Of a stretch of DNA of 29,192 nt, positions 22,633 through 28,838 are shown in pieces. Positions within the stretch are counted from its first letter, which is position 1. Every line of letters starts with the position of its first letter. This DNA is from a virus. The translations under genes and the position numbers were made by a program. Under the pieces are notes generated by a model, which searched no databases, had not been told where the DNA came from, and worked only from the letters and a program-made list of their open reading frames with translations. Location of the stretch: positions 1-29,192 of the IMG/VR virus record IMGVR_UViG_3300021594_000967; one strand, 5' to 3'.

Positions 22633-22823
22633 TTATTTGCTCCCAAACCCGACCCCCAGACCTGATTCCAGACCTGATTCGAGATCTGACCCCGGACCTG
22701 ATACCAAACCTGATTCCGGACCTGATTCTCGACCTGACTCCAGACCTGATTCCGGACCTGATTCTCGACCTGACTCCAGACCTGATTCCGGACCTGATTC
22801 CGGACCTGCTTAATCGTTTTCAT
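22629..22823 (-). CDS. NQVx-repeat protein, array A gene 5, 64 aa
   Basis: Sixteen tetrads in exact register: MKTI-KQVR-NQVR-NQVW-SQVE and on to NQVW-GSGL-GANK. The C-terminus GSGLGANK is identical to that of gene 3 (23212-23394). A longer open frame reaches 23027, but its N-terminal part is the other frame of gene 4. The stop overlaps gene 6 by ATGA. Confidence 0.7.
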   Translation of the reverse strand: MKTIKQVRNQVRNQVWSQVENQVRNQVWSQVENQVRNQVWYQVRGQISNQVWNQVWGSGLGANK

Positions 22824-23073
22824 TTGTTTGTTTCTGAATCTGATTCCAGGCCCGATTCCAAGCCTGACCCCAGATCTTCTTAAAAACCCGCACCCCGACC
22901 AAATTCCGTACCTGATTCGAGACCTGATTACAGACCTGATTCTGTACCTGATACCAGACCTGATCACTGACCTGATTCCAGACCTGATTCTCGACCTGAT
23001 CCCAGACCTGATCCCAGACCTGATCACTGACCTGATTCTCGACCTGATCCCAGACCTGATTAAATACTTTCAT
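22810..23073 (-). CDS. NQVx-repeat protein, array A gene 4, 87 aa
   Basis: Starts MKVFNQVWDQVENQV, runs through about twelve tetrads, and ends with a distinct segment NLVGVRVFKKIWGQAWNRAWNQIQKQTNEND. The FFKK/VFKK...QAWN module recurs in array B (28839-29024), so the arrays share more than the short repeat. The stop is inside the gene 5 start (ATGAAAACGATTAA, 14-nt overlap). Confidence 0.7.
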   Translation of the reverse strand: MKVFNQVWDQVENQVSDQVWDQVWDQVENQVWNQVSDQVWYQVQNQVCNQVSNQVRNLVGVRVFKKIWGQAWNRAWNQIQKQTNEND

Positions 23074-23215
23074 TTACCTGATCCCATACCTGATCCCATA
23101 CCTGATCCCAGAACTGATGTCTGAACTGATTCTGTACCTGATTCCAGATTTGATTCGGGACCTGATCACTGATCTGAGACCAGACCTGATACGAGACCTG
23201 ATTAATCATTTTCAT
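23060..23215 (-). CDS. NQVx-repeat protein, array A gene 3b, 51 aa
   Basis: Tetrads with more drift than its neighbours: MKMI-NQVS-YQVW-SQIS-DQVP-NQIW... then three DQVW/DQVN units and ESI. The frame stays open although several tetrads have changed at the Val position (Ile, Phe), which favours coding over chance. It ends inside the gene 4 start (ATGAAAGTATTTAA) and starts by ATGA overlap with the gene at 23212. Confidence 0.6.
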   Translation of the reverse strand: MKMINQVSYQVWSQISDQVPNQIWNQVQNQFRHQFWDQVWDQVWDQVNESI

Positions 23216-23394
23216 TTATTTGCTCCCAAGCCCGACCCCCAGACCTGATCACTGACCTGATTCCAGACCTGATTCTCGACCTCACTCCAGACTTGATACC
23301 TGACCTGATTCCAAGCCTGATCATCAGCCCGATTACCGACCTGAAACCATATCTTATCCAAGACATGCTCCTCTACCTGATTAAATGCTTTCAT
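23212..23394 (-). CDS. NQVx-repeat protein, array A gene 3, 60 aa
   Basis: Starts MKAFNQVEEHVLDKIWFQVGNRADDQAWNQV, more diverged in its first half, then regular tetrads ending VWGSGLGANK, identical to gene 5. The nucleotide stretch around this shared end and the following start is also nearly the same at both places. The stop and the next start form ATGA. Confidence 0.7.
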   Translation of the reverse strand: MKAFNQVEEHVLDKIWFQVGNRADDQAWNQVRYQVWSEVENQVWNQVSDQVWGSGLGANK

Positions 23395-23536
23395 TTATTT
23401 GTGATTCCAAGTTTGATTCTAATTCTGATACTAGATGAAATAATAGCTGATTCCATATATGATCCCCAGCCTGATTCCAAGTCTGAATGAATAACTTAGT
23501 CTGGATATAAGTTTGGGCTTGATAAAATGTTTTCAT
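23381..23536 (-). CDS. Degenerate NQVx-type protein, array A gene 1, 51 aa
   Basis: First gene of array A in reading order. It keeps the MKTF start and the INESI ending, but the interior has drifted (YQAQTYIQTKLFIQTWNQAGDHIWNQLLFHLVSELES). The stop lies inside the next start (ATGAAAGCATTTAA). It overlaps the 3' end of the upstream YopX-like gene by 41 nt, so one of the two ends may be shorter in reality. Confidence 0.5.
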   Translation of the reverse strand: MKTFYQAQTYIQTKLFIQTWNQAGDHIWNQLLFHLVSELESNLESQINESI

Positions 23537-23942
23537 TTTGGTAATCACTTAGATTTAGCTGTTCAAAAATGTTTCCTACCACCTCGTAGTGTTCTTGATG
23601 CATATTTAACAGTGGTGCTACTTGACCATTTTTAGCATACTGGGATAAGAATGATGACATTTTTGCGTCAACACCCCAACTAGAATGGGCATCTGCCCAG
23701 AATACTTCTGTTGGATTTTCTTGAGGTTTAAAAAATTTGGTTACCAAAAGATCTCCTTCATAAATTTCAACACCGTTTTTATCTTTGAGTCCAGTATATT
23801 GTTGCCATACACAATCTTCGCTTGTTAACGTTGGTAGCTCCATAGACTCTATTGCGTCGTCTTGTATTTCTTTAGGAGTCATGCCATCAATAATAAACAT
23901 ATTGCGGTTTTTATTCCACACTCTAAATTTAATCTCTCTCAT
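23496..23942 (-). CDS. YopX-like protein A, 148 aa
   Basis: Start chosen at 23942 to match the MREIKFR beginning of its paralogs; a GTG at 23957 is an alternative. YopX features: MREIKFRVWNKN, then the core QQYTGLKDKNGVEIYEGDLL, and the end YEVVGNIFEQ. YopX-like proteins are common in phage and prophage early regions and have no established function. A 32-nt stretch around the core is identical to YopX-like B, showing recent duplication. The C-terminal ~18 residues overlap array A. Confidence 0.85.
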   Translation of the reverse strand: MREIKFRVWNKNRNMFIIDGMTPKEIQDDAIESMELPTLTSEDCVWQQYTGLKDKNGVEIYEGDLLVTKFFKPQENPTEVFWADAHSSWGVDAKMSSFLSQYAKNGQVAPLLNMHQEHYEVVGNIFEQLNLSDYQNENILSSPNLYPD

Positions 23943-23973
23943 TTTAATAAATCTCACCCAGCTATTAGAACCA

Positions 23974-24252
23974 TCATAACTTTATTGGATAAATTTTAAC
24001 TTCTTCTCTTCTTGAGCCTGTTGAATTTTGATAAACCATGTAAAATTCATGTCGGTAGTCAGCGTCCTCACGGTATGAGTCACTATATTCTAGTGGCTCA
24101 TCAAAATCAAAAATAAAATCTTCCATATGTTCAGGAATTACATATTCTTTAACTATTTCTGTTTTAAAGGCAGAATGCATTCTAATAATAAACTTACGGT
24201 TTATTTGTAAGCGACTGGCAGATGGTGTGGGTATTTTGAATTTATATTTCAT
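23974..24252 (-). CDS. Hypothetical protein, 92 aa
   Basis: Basic start (MKYKFKIPTPSASRLQINRKFIIRMHSAFK) and acidic middle (EDFIFDFDEPLEYSDSYREDADYRHEF). No recognised motif, signal or membrane helix. It stands between a YopX-like gene and a coiled-coil gene, in the block of small orphan genes. Confidence 0.55.
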   Translation of the reverse strand: MKYKFKIPTPSASRLQINRKFIIRMHSAFKTEIVKEYVIPEHMEDFIFDFDEPLEYSDSYREDADYRHEFYMVYQNSTGSRREEVKIYPIKL

Positions 24253-24291
24253 ATTTTTAAAACCACTTTGCCTTCCTGTGATGTAATATCT

Positions 24292-24471
24292 TTATTTTAA
24301 ATAACGATTAATATTATCTAATACATAATATGCAGAACCAGTCTCCATGAGTTCATTAACTACATCCTGTAGAATCCATCTCAAATTATGTTTATAATCA
24401 TTAAAATCATCTCTAAGTTTGTTTATCTCTTCTCTGAGATCGTTTATTTCTTCTTTACTGCTTTCTAGCAT
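24292..24471 (-). CDS. Small coiled-coil protein, 59 aa
   Basis: The ATG at 24471 has GAGG at 4-nt spacing and overlaps the upstream stop by 7 nt (ATGCTAG). Residues 4-30 form a coiled coil (SSKEEINDLREEINKLRDDFNDYK), followed by a helix and an aromatic C-terminus. Function unknown. Its start layout is the same as at 27372-27378, where the paralog of its upstream gene is found. Confidence 0.6.
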   Translation of the reverse strand: MLESSKEEINDLREEINKLRDDFNDYKHNLRWILQDVVNELMETGSAYYVLDNINRYLK

Positions 24472-24689
24472 AAAACCTCGATATATAAATCTCTATCGAA
24501 GTGATAAATACATGCATACCGAGCGAGCCATTCTTCAAAATCACAACCTATAGGTTTGTTTTGACTATTCAAAAACTTTATCATATGAGAGTTATCCCAT
24601 ACAGCACCCTCTTTGTTTACAAGATTTTTAAATTTTTCTATATCAGCTTCGCTGTATACTACAAACATTCTTGGCTTAAATTGTTTCAT
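24465..24689 (-). CDS. KPRMFVVY-family small protein, copy 1, 74 aa
   Basis: Starts at 24689 behind AAGGAG. Conserved pattern shared with the gene at 27372: FKPRMFVVYxExDIExF, then V.K.GA.WD.SH.I.FLN, YACIYHF..DL..E.LC. Fixed Trp, His, Cys and Asp positions suggest a small folded enzyme or binding protein. Function not recognised. Its start sits inside the last codons of YopX-like B (14-nt overlap). Confidence 0.65.
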   Translation of the reverse strand: MKQFKPRMFVVYSEADIEKFKNLVNKEGAVWDNSHMIKFLNSQNKPIGCDFEEWLARYACIYHFDRDLYIEVLC

Positions 24690-25011
24690 TCTTGACTCCT
24701 TCAAAGATATTTCCAATGACAGTTTTTTCTGCCTCATCCATACGGATAATGTCTCCACCAGAGGGGAGACAGGCATAAAACATACAACTATCTTCCTCCC
24801 AGTTTACAACTAGCAATTCTTGAGAATTCCAATGGTCTGAAAGAATCAAGTCGCCCTCGTAAATTTCAACACCGTTTTTATCTTTGAGTCCTGTGTATTG
24901 TTGTGGCTCACTTAAACCACCATAAATACCTTGCGGATAGCTTTCGTAAATAGTCCAGTGGTGCCAAGTTTTATCAACATTACAATATGCTCTAAACTTA
25001 ATTTCTCTCAT
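24676..25011 (-). CDS. YopX-like protein B, 111 aa
   Basis: MREIKFRAYCNVDKTWHHW, core QQYTGLKDKNGVEIYEGDLI, end KTVIGNIFEGVKNETI. It is the closest paralog of YopX-like A, with an identical 32-nt core. The stop lies inside the start of the KPRMFVVY gene and its own start lies inside YopX-like C, both as 14-nt overlaps, making a three-gene chain. Confidence 0.85.
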   Translation of the reverse strand: MREIKFRAYCNVDKTWHHWTIYESYPQGIYGGLSEPQQYTGLKDKNGVEIYEGDLILSDHWNSQELLVVNWEEDSCMFYACLPSGGDIIRMDEAEKTVIGNIFEGVKNETI

Positions 25012-25405
25012 CTTTATTCCTTGCTAAATCTTCGCGGAACTGATTTAGCCACTTTAAGTTTGCCTCAATATCGATATTCTCTGGCTGAGGTTCATTCTCA
25101 AAAATATTTCCAGTAATCTGCATTGATTTTGGATCTACGGCACAATCTGCCCCCATACACATAAACCGAAAACGACCATCTAGAAATTCAACAGTAAATT
25201 TTTCGTTTAGAATGTCTCCCTCATATATTTTAACGCCATTTTTATCTTCGCGACCAATATATTGCTGGATACAAATACTGTCCTTTTCAGCAAAGGAAAA
25301 GATCTCGTTTAGATTAAAATGAGCCGGAAATGGTGGTAGCCAGCTATCAATGTCGCACCATCTGTTATTTCGGGTGTCCCAGCATCGAAACTTTAGTTCT
25401 CTCAT
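24998..25405 (-). CDS. YopX-like protein C, 135 aa
   Basis: MRELKFRCWDTRNNRWCDI, core QQYIGREDKNGVKIYEGDIL, then MQITGNIFENEPQPEN and a charged C-terminal tail (NLKWLNQFREDLARNKDERN). More diverged than A and B and with an extra tail. The stop lies inside the start of B (ATGAGAGAAATTAA). AGGA precedes the ATG at 11-nt spacing. Confidence 0.85.
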   Translation of the reverse strand: MRELKFRCWDTRNNRWCDIDSWLPPFPAHFNLNEIFSFAEKDSICIQQYIGREDKNGVKIYEGDILNEKFTVEFLDGRFRFMCMGADCAVDPKSMQITGNIFENEPQPENIDIEANLKWLNQFREDLARNKDERN

Positions 25406-25457
25406 TTTGTCGATTCCTGTTTAAATCCAAATCCACCTTAACAGGCGGCCACGGCAC

Positions 25458-25850
25458 TCATTCCTCACATGGCAGACGAATTGACAAACATTGTGCTGCA
25501 TAGCTTTCTAATGCGTCATTTGCTTTTTTGCTAACAACTAGCCCAAGCTTACGAGCCGCGATTATTAGTTTTTGCTTTTCTTTACCGTCAGCTATTAATT
25601 TTTCTCGATTATTCTTTTGTTCCTCTTCTAATCTTTCTTCATATTCTTCATCGGTTTCTAATCTCCAAGAATATTCTGTAACTGTTACGTTGTTTTGGCC
25701 AGCATCAAAGTTGAATTCGATGGAGCCAATGCCGTCACGATCCATATTATCTGCTACTGTTCTTAGATCTTCTGATGTGATATTGTCGAGATTTAAATAA
25801 CCAGTTCGGGTTTGAATTAATTTTTTTTCTTTTTTATTGGAGTTGTTCAT
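25458..25850 (-). CDS. Hypothetical protein, 130 aa, Glu/Lys-rich helix
   Basis: Starts at 25850 behind GAGG. The middle is a beta-type segment (GIGSIEFNFDAGQNNVTVTEYSWRL). Then comes a long charged helix (DEEYEERLEEEQKNNREKLIADGKEKQK) and a short C-terminus with one Cys. It overlaps the zinc-ribbon gene by 17 nt. Not recognised. Confidence 0.55.
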   Translation of the reverse strand: MNNSNKKEKKLIQTRTGYLNLDNITSEDLRTVADNMDRDGIGSIEFNFDAGQNNVTVTEYSWRLETDEEYEERLEEEQKNNREKLIADGKEKQKLIIAARKLGLVVSKKANDALESYAAQCLSIRLPCEE

Positions 25851-26115
25851 TTTTACCTCTGAATAATTTATCAAATCTTCTGCGATGACATTTATGGCAC
25901 GCATCTTTTCTTGTGTTCATGTCTGCGTTTTTGTCGAATAAAATCCACCGACCAGCAACATTTGTCCAGTACACGTGAGAACTTCCACAGGTGTTACACC
26001 TAGTTGATCGCCGTGTACCTACACCGTATTCGTTGTCTTCTCCCGGTATGTACCTATCCTCCTCGTAAGAGGGGCAATAATCATCACCATTTAAGCCACC
26101 CATGAATTCAAACAT
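25834..26115 (-). CDS. Zinc-ribbon-like protein, 93 aa
   Basis: Starts at 26115, sharing one base with the upstream stop (TGATG). Two Cys-x2-Cys pairs (RCNTCGSSHVYW and DACHKCH), separated by about 33 residues containing VAGRWILFD, form a probable zinc-binding fold. The N-terminus is acidic and aromatic. A nucleic-acid or protein binding role is likely but unproven. An in-frame upstream extension to 26136 is possible. Confidence 0.65.
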   Translation of the reverse strand: MFEFMGGLNGDDYCPSYEEDRYIPGEDNEYGVGTRRSTRCNTCGSSHVYWTNVAGRWILFDKNADMNTRKDACHKCHRRRFDKLFRGKNEQLQ

Positions 26116-26546
26116 CAATAAGCCCCCAATAAACAAGTCTTATTATATGAGTTGATGCCCAGCACTAATCCACCTTTCTTCCAAGATAATCCACACTTTA
26201 ATGCATCCTCAAAATACTCAATATATTTGCCCCGGTTGTCGTTGAAATCAATTGAAAGACCATCGACAAATTCAATAGCTCTTCCCAGTATTTCGTATTC
26301 ATAAAGCCTATCAGGGAGATAGTCGTTTAGGTTAGTGCATCTCTGTTGAAAAATTTCGAGTATGTCAAGTTTCGCACTCTGACTATTTGAAAAAATGAAT
26401 TTATTCATGCCCGGCATTTCAAAAACCATAAGGTTTAGTAGCCTTAGAGTGATACGTTGATCGGGAGCTTGACAGTCATAGACTAATAAACCTTTATCTG
26501 CGCCGGTTTTTATTAGGTCATACACGTTCATTTCATGCGCGTTCAT
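26115..26546 (-). CDS. Hypothetical protein, 143 aa
   Basis: Starts at 26546; GGGAG is 7 nt upstream, inside the previous gene's last codons. Soluble protein with a segment LDILEIFQQRCTNLNDYLPDRLYEYEILGRAIEFVDGL. No known motif. It shares a base with the zinc-ribbon gene and is in the same unit. Confidence 0.55.
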   Translation of the reverse strand: MNAHEMNVYDLIKTGADKGLLVYDCQAPDQRITLRLLNLMVFEMPGMNKFIFSNSQSAKLDILEIFQQRCTNLNDYLPDRLYEYEILGRAIEFVDGLSIDFNDNRGKYIEYFEDALKCGLSWKKGGLVLGINSYNKTCLLGAY

Positions 26547-26550
26547 TGAT

Positions 26551-26820
26551 TTACTCCCAGTCAAAAACACAATCGCTGTCTAAACTCACGTTGAGTTTGT
26601 AATAATCTACAGCCCCTTGCATTATTTCCCTAAACTCTCTTTTTTCTTCTTTACTGCTGTCGTAGTATAAGCTAGGACTATGCCACAATTCTATTCGTGA
26701 ATTTGATTTTGTCAAGGCTATAATTTTAAAAAATATAGTTCCACAGCATTCTGGCTCACAAGAAAATGAAGTAAGATAAATTTCTTCTAAATCTTCTGGG
26801 ATTGGTTTATAGTGTTTCAT
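26551..26820 (-). CDS. Hypothetical protein, 89 aa
   Basis: Starts at 26820 (MKHYKPIPEDLEEIYLTSFSCEPECCGTIFF). Contains a Cys cluster (SCEPECCG) and an aromatic C-terminal region (YKLNVSLDSDCVFDWE). Its start lies inside the last codons of the upstream gene (ATGAAACACTATAA, 14-nt overlap). Not recognised. Confidence 0.55.
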   Translation of the reverse strand: MKHYKPIPEDLEEIYLTSFSCEPECCGTIFFKIIALTKSNSRIELWHSPSLYYDSSKEEKREFREIMQGAVDYYKLNVSLDSDCVFDWE

Positions 26821-27103
26821 TGCTCTGATCTTTTTTAATTCTGAGAGAACCATCTTCTAGTAGTTCAACTACAACTTCTGTTCCAGTGCTGCTAAACAAT
26901 CTGTGGTGTAAATTTTTTAAATCTGCACCACTTTTAGTTGGCGGTACTGGTTTATCAAGAGGAAAATATTTCTGTCCAGTATGATACTCGTTGAACTCAT
27001 TGACCGCCATATTAGATACAAAGTCTATATCGGGATCATAACACGTTGGTGAGTAACGAATGGATAAACTTACTGGATGTCTGAATGTACTAATAACCTT
27101 CAT
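26807..27103 (-). CDS. Hypothetical protein, 98 aa
   Basis: Soluble protein starting MKVISTFRHPVSLSIRYSPTCYD, with a charged C-terminus (VVVELLEDGSLRIKKDQSNETL). The ending NETL is close to the NETI ending of YopX-like B, because both endings are set by the next gene's start codons. The start shares a base with the upstream TAA. Confidence 0.55.
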   Translation of the reverse strand: MKVISTFRHPVSLSIRYSPTCYDPDIDFVSNMAVNEFNEYHTGQKYFPLDKPVPPTKSGADLKNLHHRLFSSTGTEVVVELLEDGSLRIKKDQSNETL

Positions 27104-27378
27104 TAGTGAATCTCTTTAAAAAGACCATTTGGGACATTGATAAAAAAACAATTCATGCCATCATGAAATGTATCACTCCATACATGGATGCGAGAGCATT
27201 GTGTTTTTTTATCTCTTTCTACCGATAGAACACCGAACGGAGTCGGCCTAATCATTGCGGCTCTTGTATTATAAATTCCGGCTAATCCGCCGCCCTCTTG
27301 TTTCAAAACCCAAGTAGGTTCATGAAATTGAATCTTGAAATTATATTTATTAACGCTACTTTCTACATTCGTTAACAT
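27103..27378 (-). CDS. Hypothetical protein, 91 aa
   Basis: Beta-type sequence with Trp/Gly-rich segment (PTWVLKQEGGGLAGIYNTRAAMIRPTPFGVLSVE) and a Cys-containing C-terminal half. The start overlaps the KPRMFVVY-family copy 2 stop by 7 nt (ATGTTAA), matching the arrangement at copy 1. Not recognised. Confidence 0.55.
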   Translation of the reverse strand: MLTNVESSVNKYNFKIQFHEPTWVLKQEGGGLAGIYNTRAAMIRPTPFGVLSVERDKKTQCSRIHVWSDTFHDGMNCFFINVPNGLFKEIH

Positions 27379-27578
27379 AGCAACTCCATATCTAAATCTT
27401 CATAAAAATGGTATATGCAAGCCCATTGATGAAATGCGGCCTGTTGATTCCAAACGTTTAGAAACATTATTCTATGTGATCCATCCCATATTGCACCTGC
27501 TTTCTCCACGACTTGTCGAAAATTCTCTATATCCTCTTCTTGGTATACCACAAACATTCTTGGCTTAAATATTTTCAT
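27372..27578 (-). CDS. KPRMFVVY-family small protein, copy 2, 68 aa
   Basis: Paralog of 24465-24689: MKIFKPRMFVVYQEEDIENFRQVV, GAIWDGSHRIMFLN, WACIYHFYEDLDMELLC. Some Lys/Gln positions differ and the middle is shorter by six residues. About 20 nt around KPRMF are also identical between the copies. The start follows the upstream stop directly (TAAATG). Confidence 0.65.
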   Translation of the reverse strand: MKIFKPRMFVVYQEEDIENFRQVVEKAGAIWDGSHRIMFLNVWNQQAAFHQWACIYHFYEDLDMELLC

Positions 27579-27800
27579 TTATTTACCTCGGAAAATATGC
27601 GACACCCATGGATGGTCATGCCACATTGGGTCAAGTTTATCTGGATTTTTTTCATAGTAGTCTAACAGAGCAATATTTAACATACCTTTTATTCTGGCAT
27701 ATTCAATAGGACAAATTTCAATATGACAAACCTGACAGACATAGTTTCCAATTAAACTATTCATTCCAATGAATACTACATCGTCATGTTTACATGTCAT
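27579..27800 (-). CDS. Zinc-binding-like small protein, 73 aa
   Basis: MTCKHDDVVFIG at the start (Cys3, His5) and YVCQVCHIEICP (Cys-x2-Cys) about 20 residues later form a Cys/His set consistent with one zinc site. The C-terminus is Trp/His-rich (DPMWHDHPWVSHIF). The start overlaps the next stop by ATGA and lies in the 24-nt junction repeat (27797-27820). Function not recognised. Confidence 0.6.
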   Translation of the reverse strand: MTCKHDDVVFIGMNSLIGNYVCQVCHIEICPIEYARIKGMLNIALLDYYEKNPDKLDPMWHDHPWVSHIFRGK

Positions 27801-27820
27801 TTGTCAACTCCTTCATCAGC
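27797..27820. repeat. 24-nt gene-junction repeat, copy 1
   Basis: Identical to 28009-28032. On the minus strand it holds GGAG, a spacer and the ATG of the next gene, and the upstream gene reads the same bases as its C-terminal ADEGVDK plus TGA. Confidence 0.9.
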
Positions 27821-28012
27821 CTCAACAATCTGGTCAAGCATTTTTTTAGCTATTTTCAGGGCTGCCGCCTCATGACCTTCTTCGTTGACTTTATGAATAC
27901 ATTCTTCAATTTGTCTAAGGACTTCTTTTCTAAAGTCCGGTTGTCGTCTCAACCTTTCAATTACTGTTAAATTAAAAGATGAGATCATTTGATCTAATGG
28001 ATTAACACTCAT
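27797..28012 (-). CDS. Hypothetical protein, 71 aa
   Basis: Mostly helical (LTVIERLRRQPDFRKEVLRQIEECIHKVNEEGHEAAALKIAKKML) with an acidic end. The last codons (ADEGVDK) are read from the first copy of the junction repeat, and the start comes from the second copy. No family recognised. Confidence 0.6.
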   Translation of the reverse strand: MSVNPLDQMISSFNLTVIERLRRQPDFRKEVLRQIEECIHKVNEEGHEAAALKIAKKMLDQIVEADEGVDK

Positions 28013-28295
28013 TTGTCAACTCCTTCATCAGCGGCCCGAAAACAGATGTCGCTGACAACAAGCCCAATGTCAGACCTCGCCAACGAGATAGCGATAGATC
28101 TAACTCCACATATGATTCTGGATCTGATCCCGTAGTATCCCTGACCTGATCTTTGATCTGATCAAAAAGATGATCCTGAACGTAAATTAAGACTTGCCTC
28201 CGGACCTGAGATAATGGCTGATCACAAACTTGAATCCAATCCTGATTCTGAGCCTGAGTTCGGACCTGATGCCGGATGTGACTAAATGCTTTCAT
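28002..28295 (-). CDS. NQVx-related protein with unique C-terminus, array B, 97 aa
   Basis: Starts MKAFSHIRHQVRTQAQNQDWIQVCDQPLSQVRRQVLIYVQ, a drifted version of the x-Gln-Val-x tetrads. It ends in about 45 unrelated residues (SDPESYVELDLSLSRWRGLTLGLLSATSVFGPLMKEL). Like the 106-aa gene of array A it is the last gene of its array in reading order and carries a long unique tail. The start overlaps the previous gene by 14 nt (ATGAAAGCATTTAG). Confidence 0.6.
   Translation of the reverse strand: MKAFSHIRHQVRTQAQNQDWIQVCDQPLSQVRRQVLIYVQDHLFDQIKDQVRDTTGSDPESYVELDLSLSRWRGLTLGLLSATSVFGPLMKELTNEC
28009..28032. repeat. 24-nt gene-junction repeat, copy 2
   Basis: Identical to 27797-27820. Here the upstream gene reads it in another frame, as LMKELTN, and continues 11 nt into the next gene before stopping. 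Confidence 0.9.
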
Positions 28296-28485
28296 TTATT
28301 ACACCCTTAGCGAGACCCTTAATATGATCCCAACTCCCCTTATAGACCTGATCCAAAATTTTACTCTCTGTCATAAGTTTGAAATAGATTAATATAAGGG
28401 GATGTTTCTGAATTTGAAACTGGTTAAGGACTCCTTTATATTCTTGATCAACAGCCTCATCCCAAATATGCTTAAATATTTTCAT
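28282..28485 (-). CDS. Array B small protein, 67 aa, highly diverged
   Basis: Keeps the array start (MKIFKHIWDEAVDQEYKGVLNQF) and the ending VINESI set by the next gene's start, but the interior is no longer repeat-like (KHPLILIYFKLMTESKILDQVYKG). A member by position and ends only. Confidence 0.5.
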   Translation of the reverse strand: MKIFKHIWDEAVDQEYKGVLNQFQIQKHPLILIYFKLMTESKILDQVYKGSWDHIKGLAKGVINESI

Positions 28486-28500
28486 ACATCTGCTCCGCGA

Positions 28501-28662
28501 CTATTCATTGATTCGATCTAAGATCTGAATTAAGATCTGATCCTGTATCCTGCTCCATACCCAAGCCTGATCCCTAAGCTTAAAACACAACCCCAAATTT
28601 ACATTTGTCGAATACAATAATTGGTGATCAATATGGCTCCAGATTTTATTGAGCGATTCCAT
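28501..28662 (-). CDS. Array B small protein, 53 aa, degenerate
   Basis: Starts MESLNKIWSHIDHQL and ends RDQAWVWSRIQDQILIQILDRINE, with recognisable but worn x-Gln-Val/Ile-x tetrads at the end. It overlaps the upstream gene by 17 nt and has the AAATAAATG-type leader. Short, so the call is moderate. Confidence 0.45.
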   Translation of the reverse strand: MESLNKIWSHIDHQLLYSTNVNLGLCFKLRDQAWVWSRIQDQILIQILDRINE

Positions 28663-28834
28663 TTATTTCTTTCACAACCTGATCCAAGACCTCGTCCAAG
28701 ACCTCATCGACCTGATTCCCCATATAGCCCCAAACTTCTCCGAAAACCGGCTTCCAAACTTTATGGCGGATTTTGTTAGAAATATGAATGTGGATATGCT
28801 TCACGAGCAACTGTAGATGACTAAGCTCTTCCAT
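28646..28834 (-). CDS. Array B small protein, 62 aa, degenerate
   Basis: MEELSHLQLLVKHIHIHISNKIRHKVWKPVFGEVWGYMGNQVDEVLDEVLDQVVKEINGIAQ. The C-terminal third has tetrads (NQVD-EVLD-EVLD-QVVK). The leader TTAAATAAATG matches the other array starts. Four nt separate it from the upstream stop. Confidence 0.5.
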   Translation of the reverse strand: MEELSHLQLLVKHIHIHISNKIRHKVWKPVFGEVWGYMGNQVDEVLDEVLDQVVKEINGIAQ

Positions 28835-28838
28835 TTAT

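Larger units (their letters stand above)
22300..23390. repeat. 12-nt tandem repeat domain coding NQVx (array A)
   Basis: On the plus strand the unit is roughly CCTGATTCCGGA, with variation mainly in the codon for the fourth amino acid (Trp, Arg, Glu, Ser, Tyr). On the minus strand it encodes Asn-Gln-Val-x. Because 12 nt is a multiple of three, indels of whole units change protein length without frameshift. Dozens of imperfect copies are present. Units are mixed, not in blocks, which suggests repeated slippage and recombination. Confidence 0.9.

Noticed and set aside
22629-23027. Single 132-aa repeat protein
   Set aside because: Its first half is an off-frame reading (IRSGIRSGIR) of the 87-aa array gene. 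The internal ATG at 22823 fits the array start pattern.
22257-23124. Long plus-strand frames rich in Pro-Asp-Leu-Ile repeats
   Set aside because: They are the antisense reading of the 12-nt NQVx repeat, which lacks stops in several frames. They lack ribosome sites and do not follow the gene overlap pattern that the minus-strand frames show.
22300-23390. CRISPR-like array
   Set aside because: The unit is 12 nt, contiguous and imperfect, with no unique spacers, and it encodes protein in frame.
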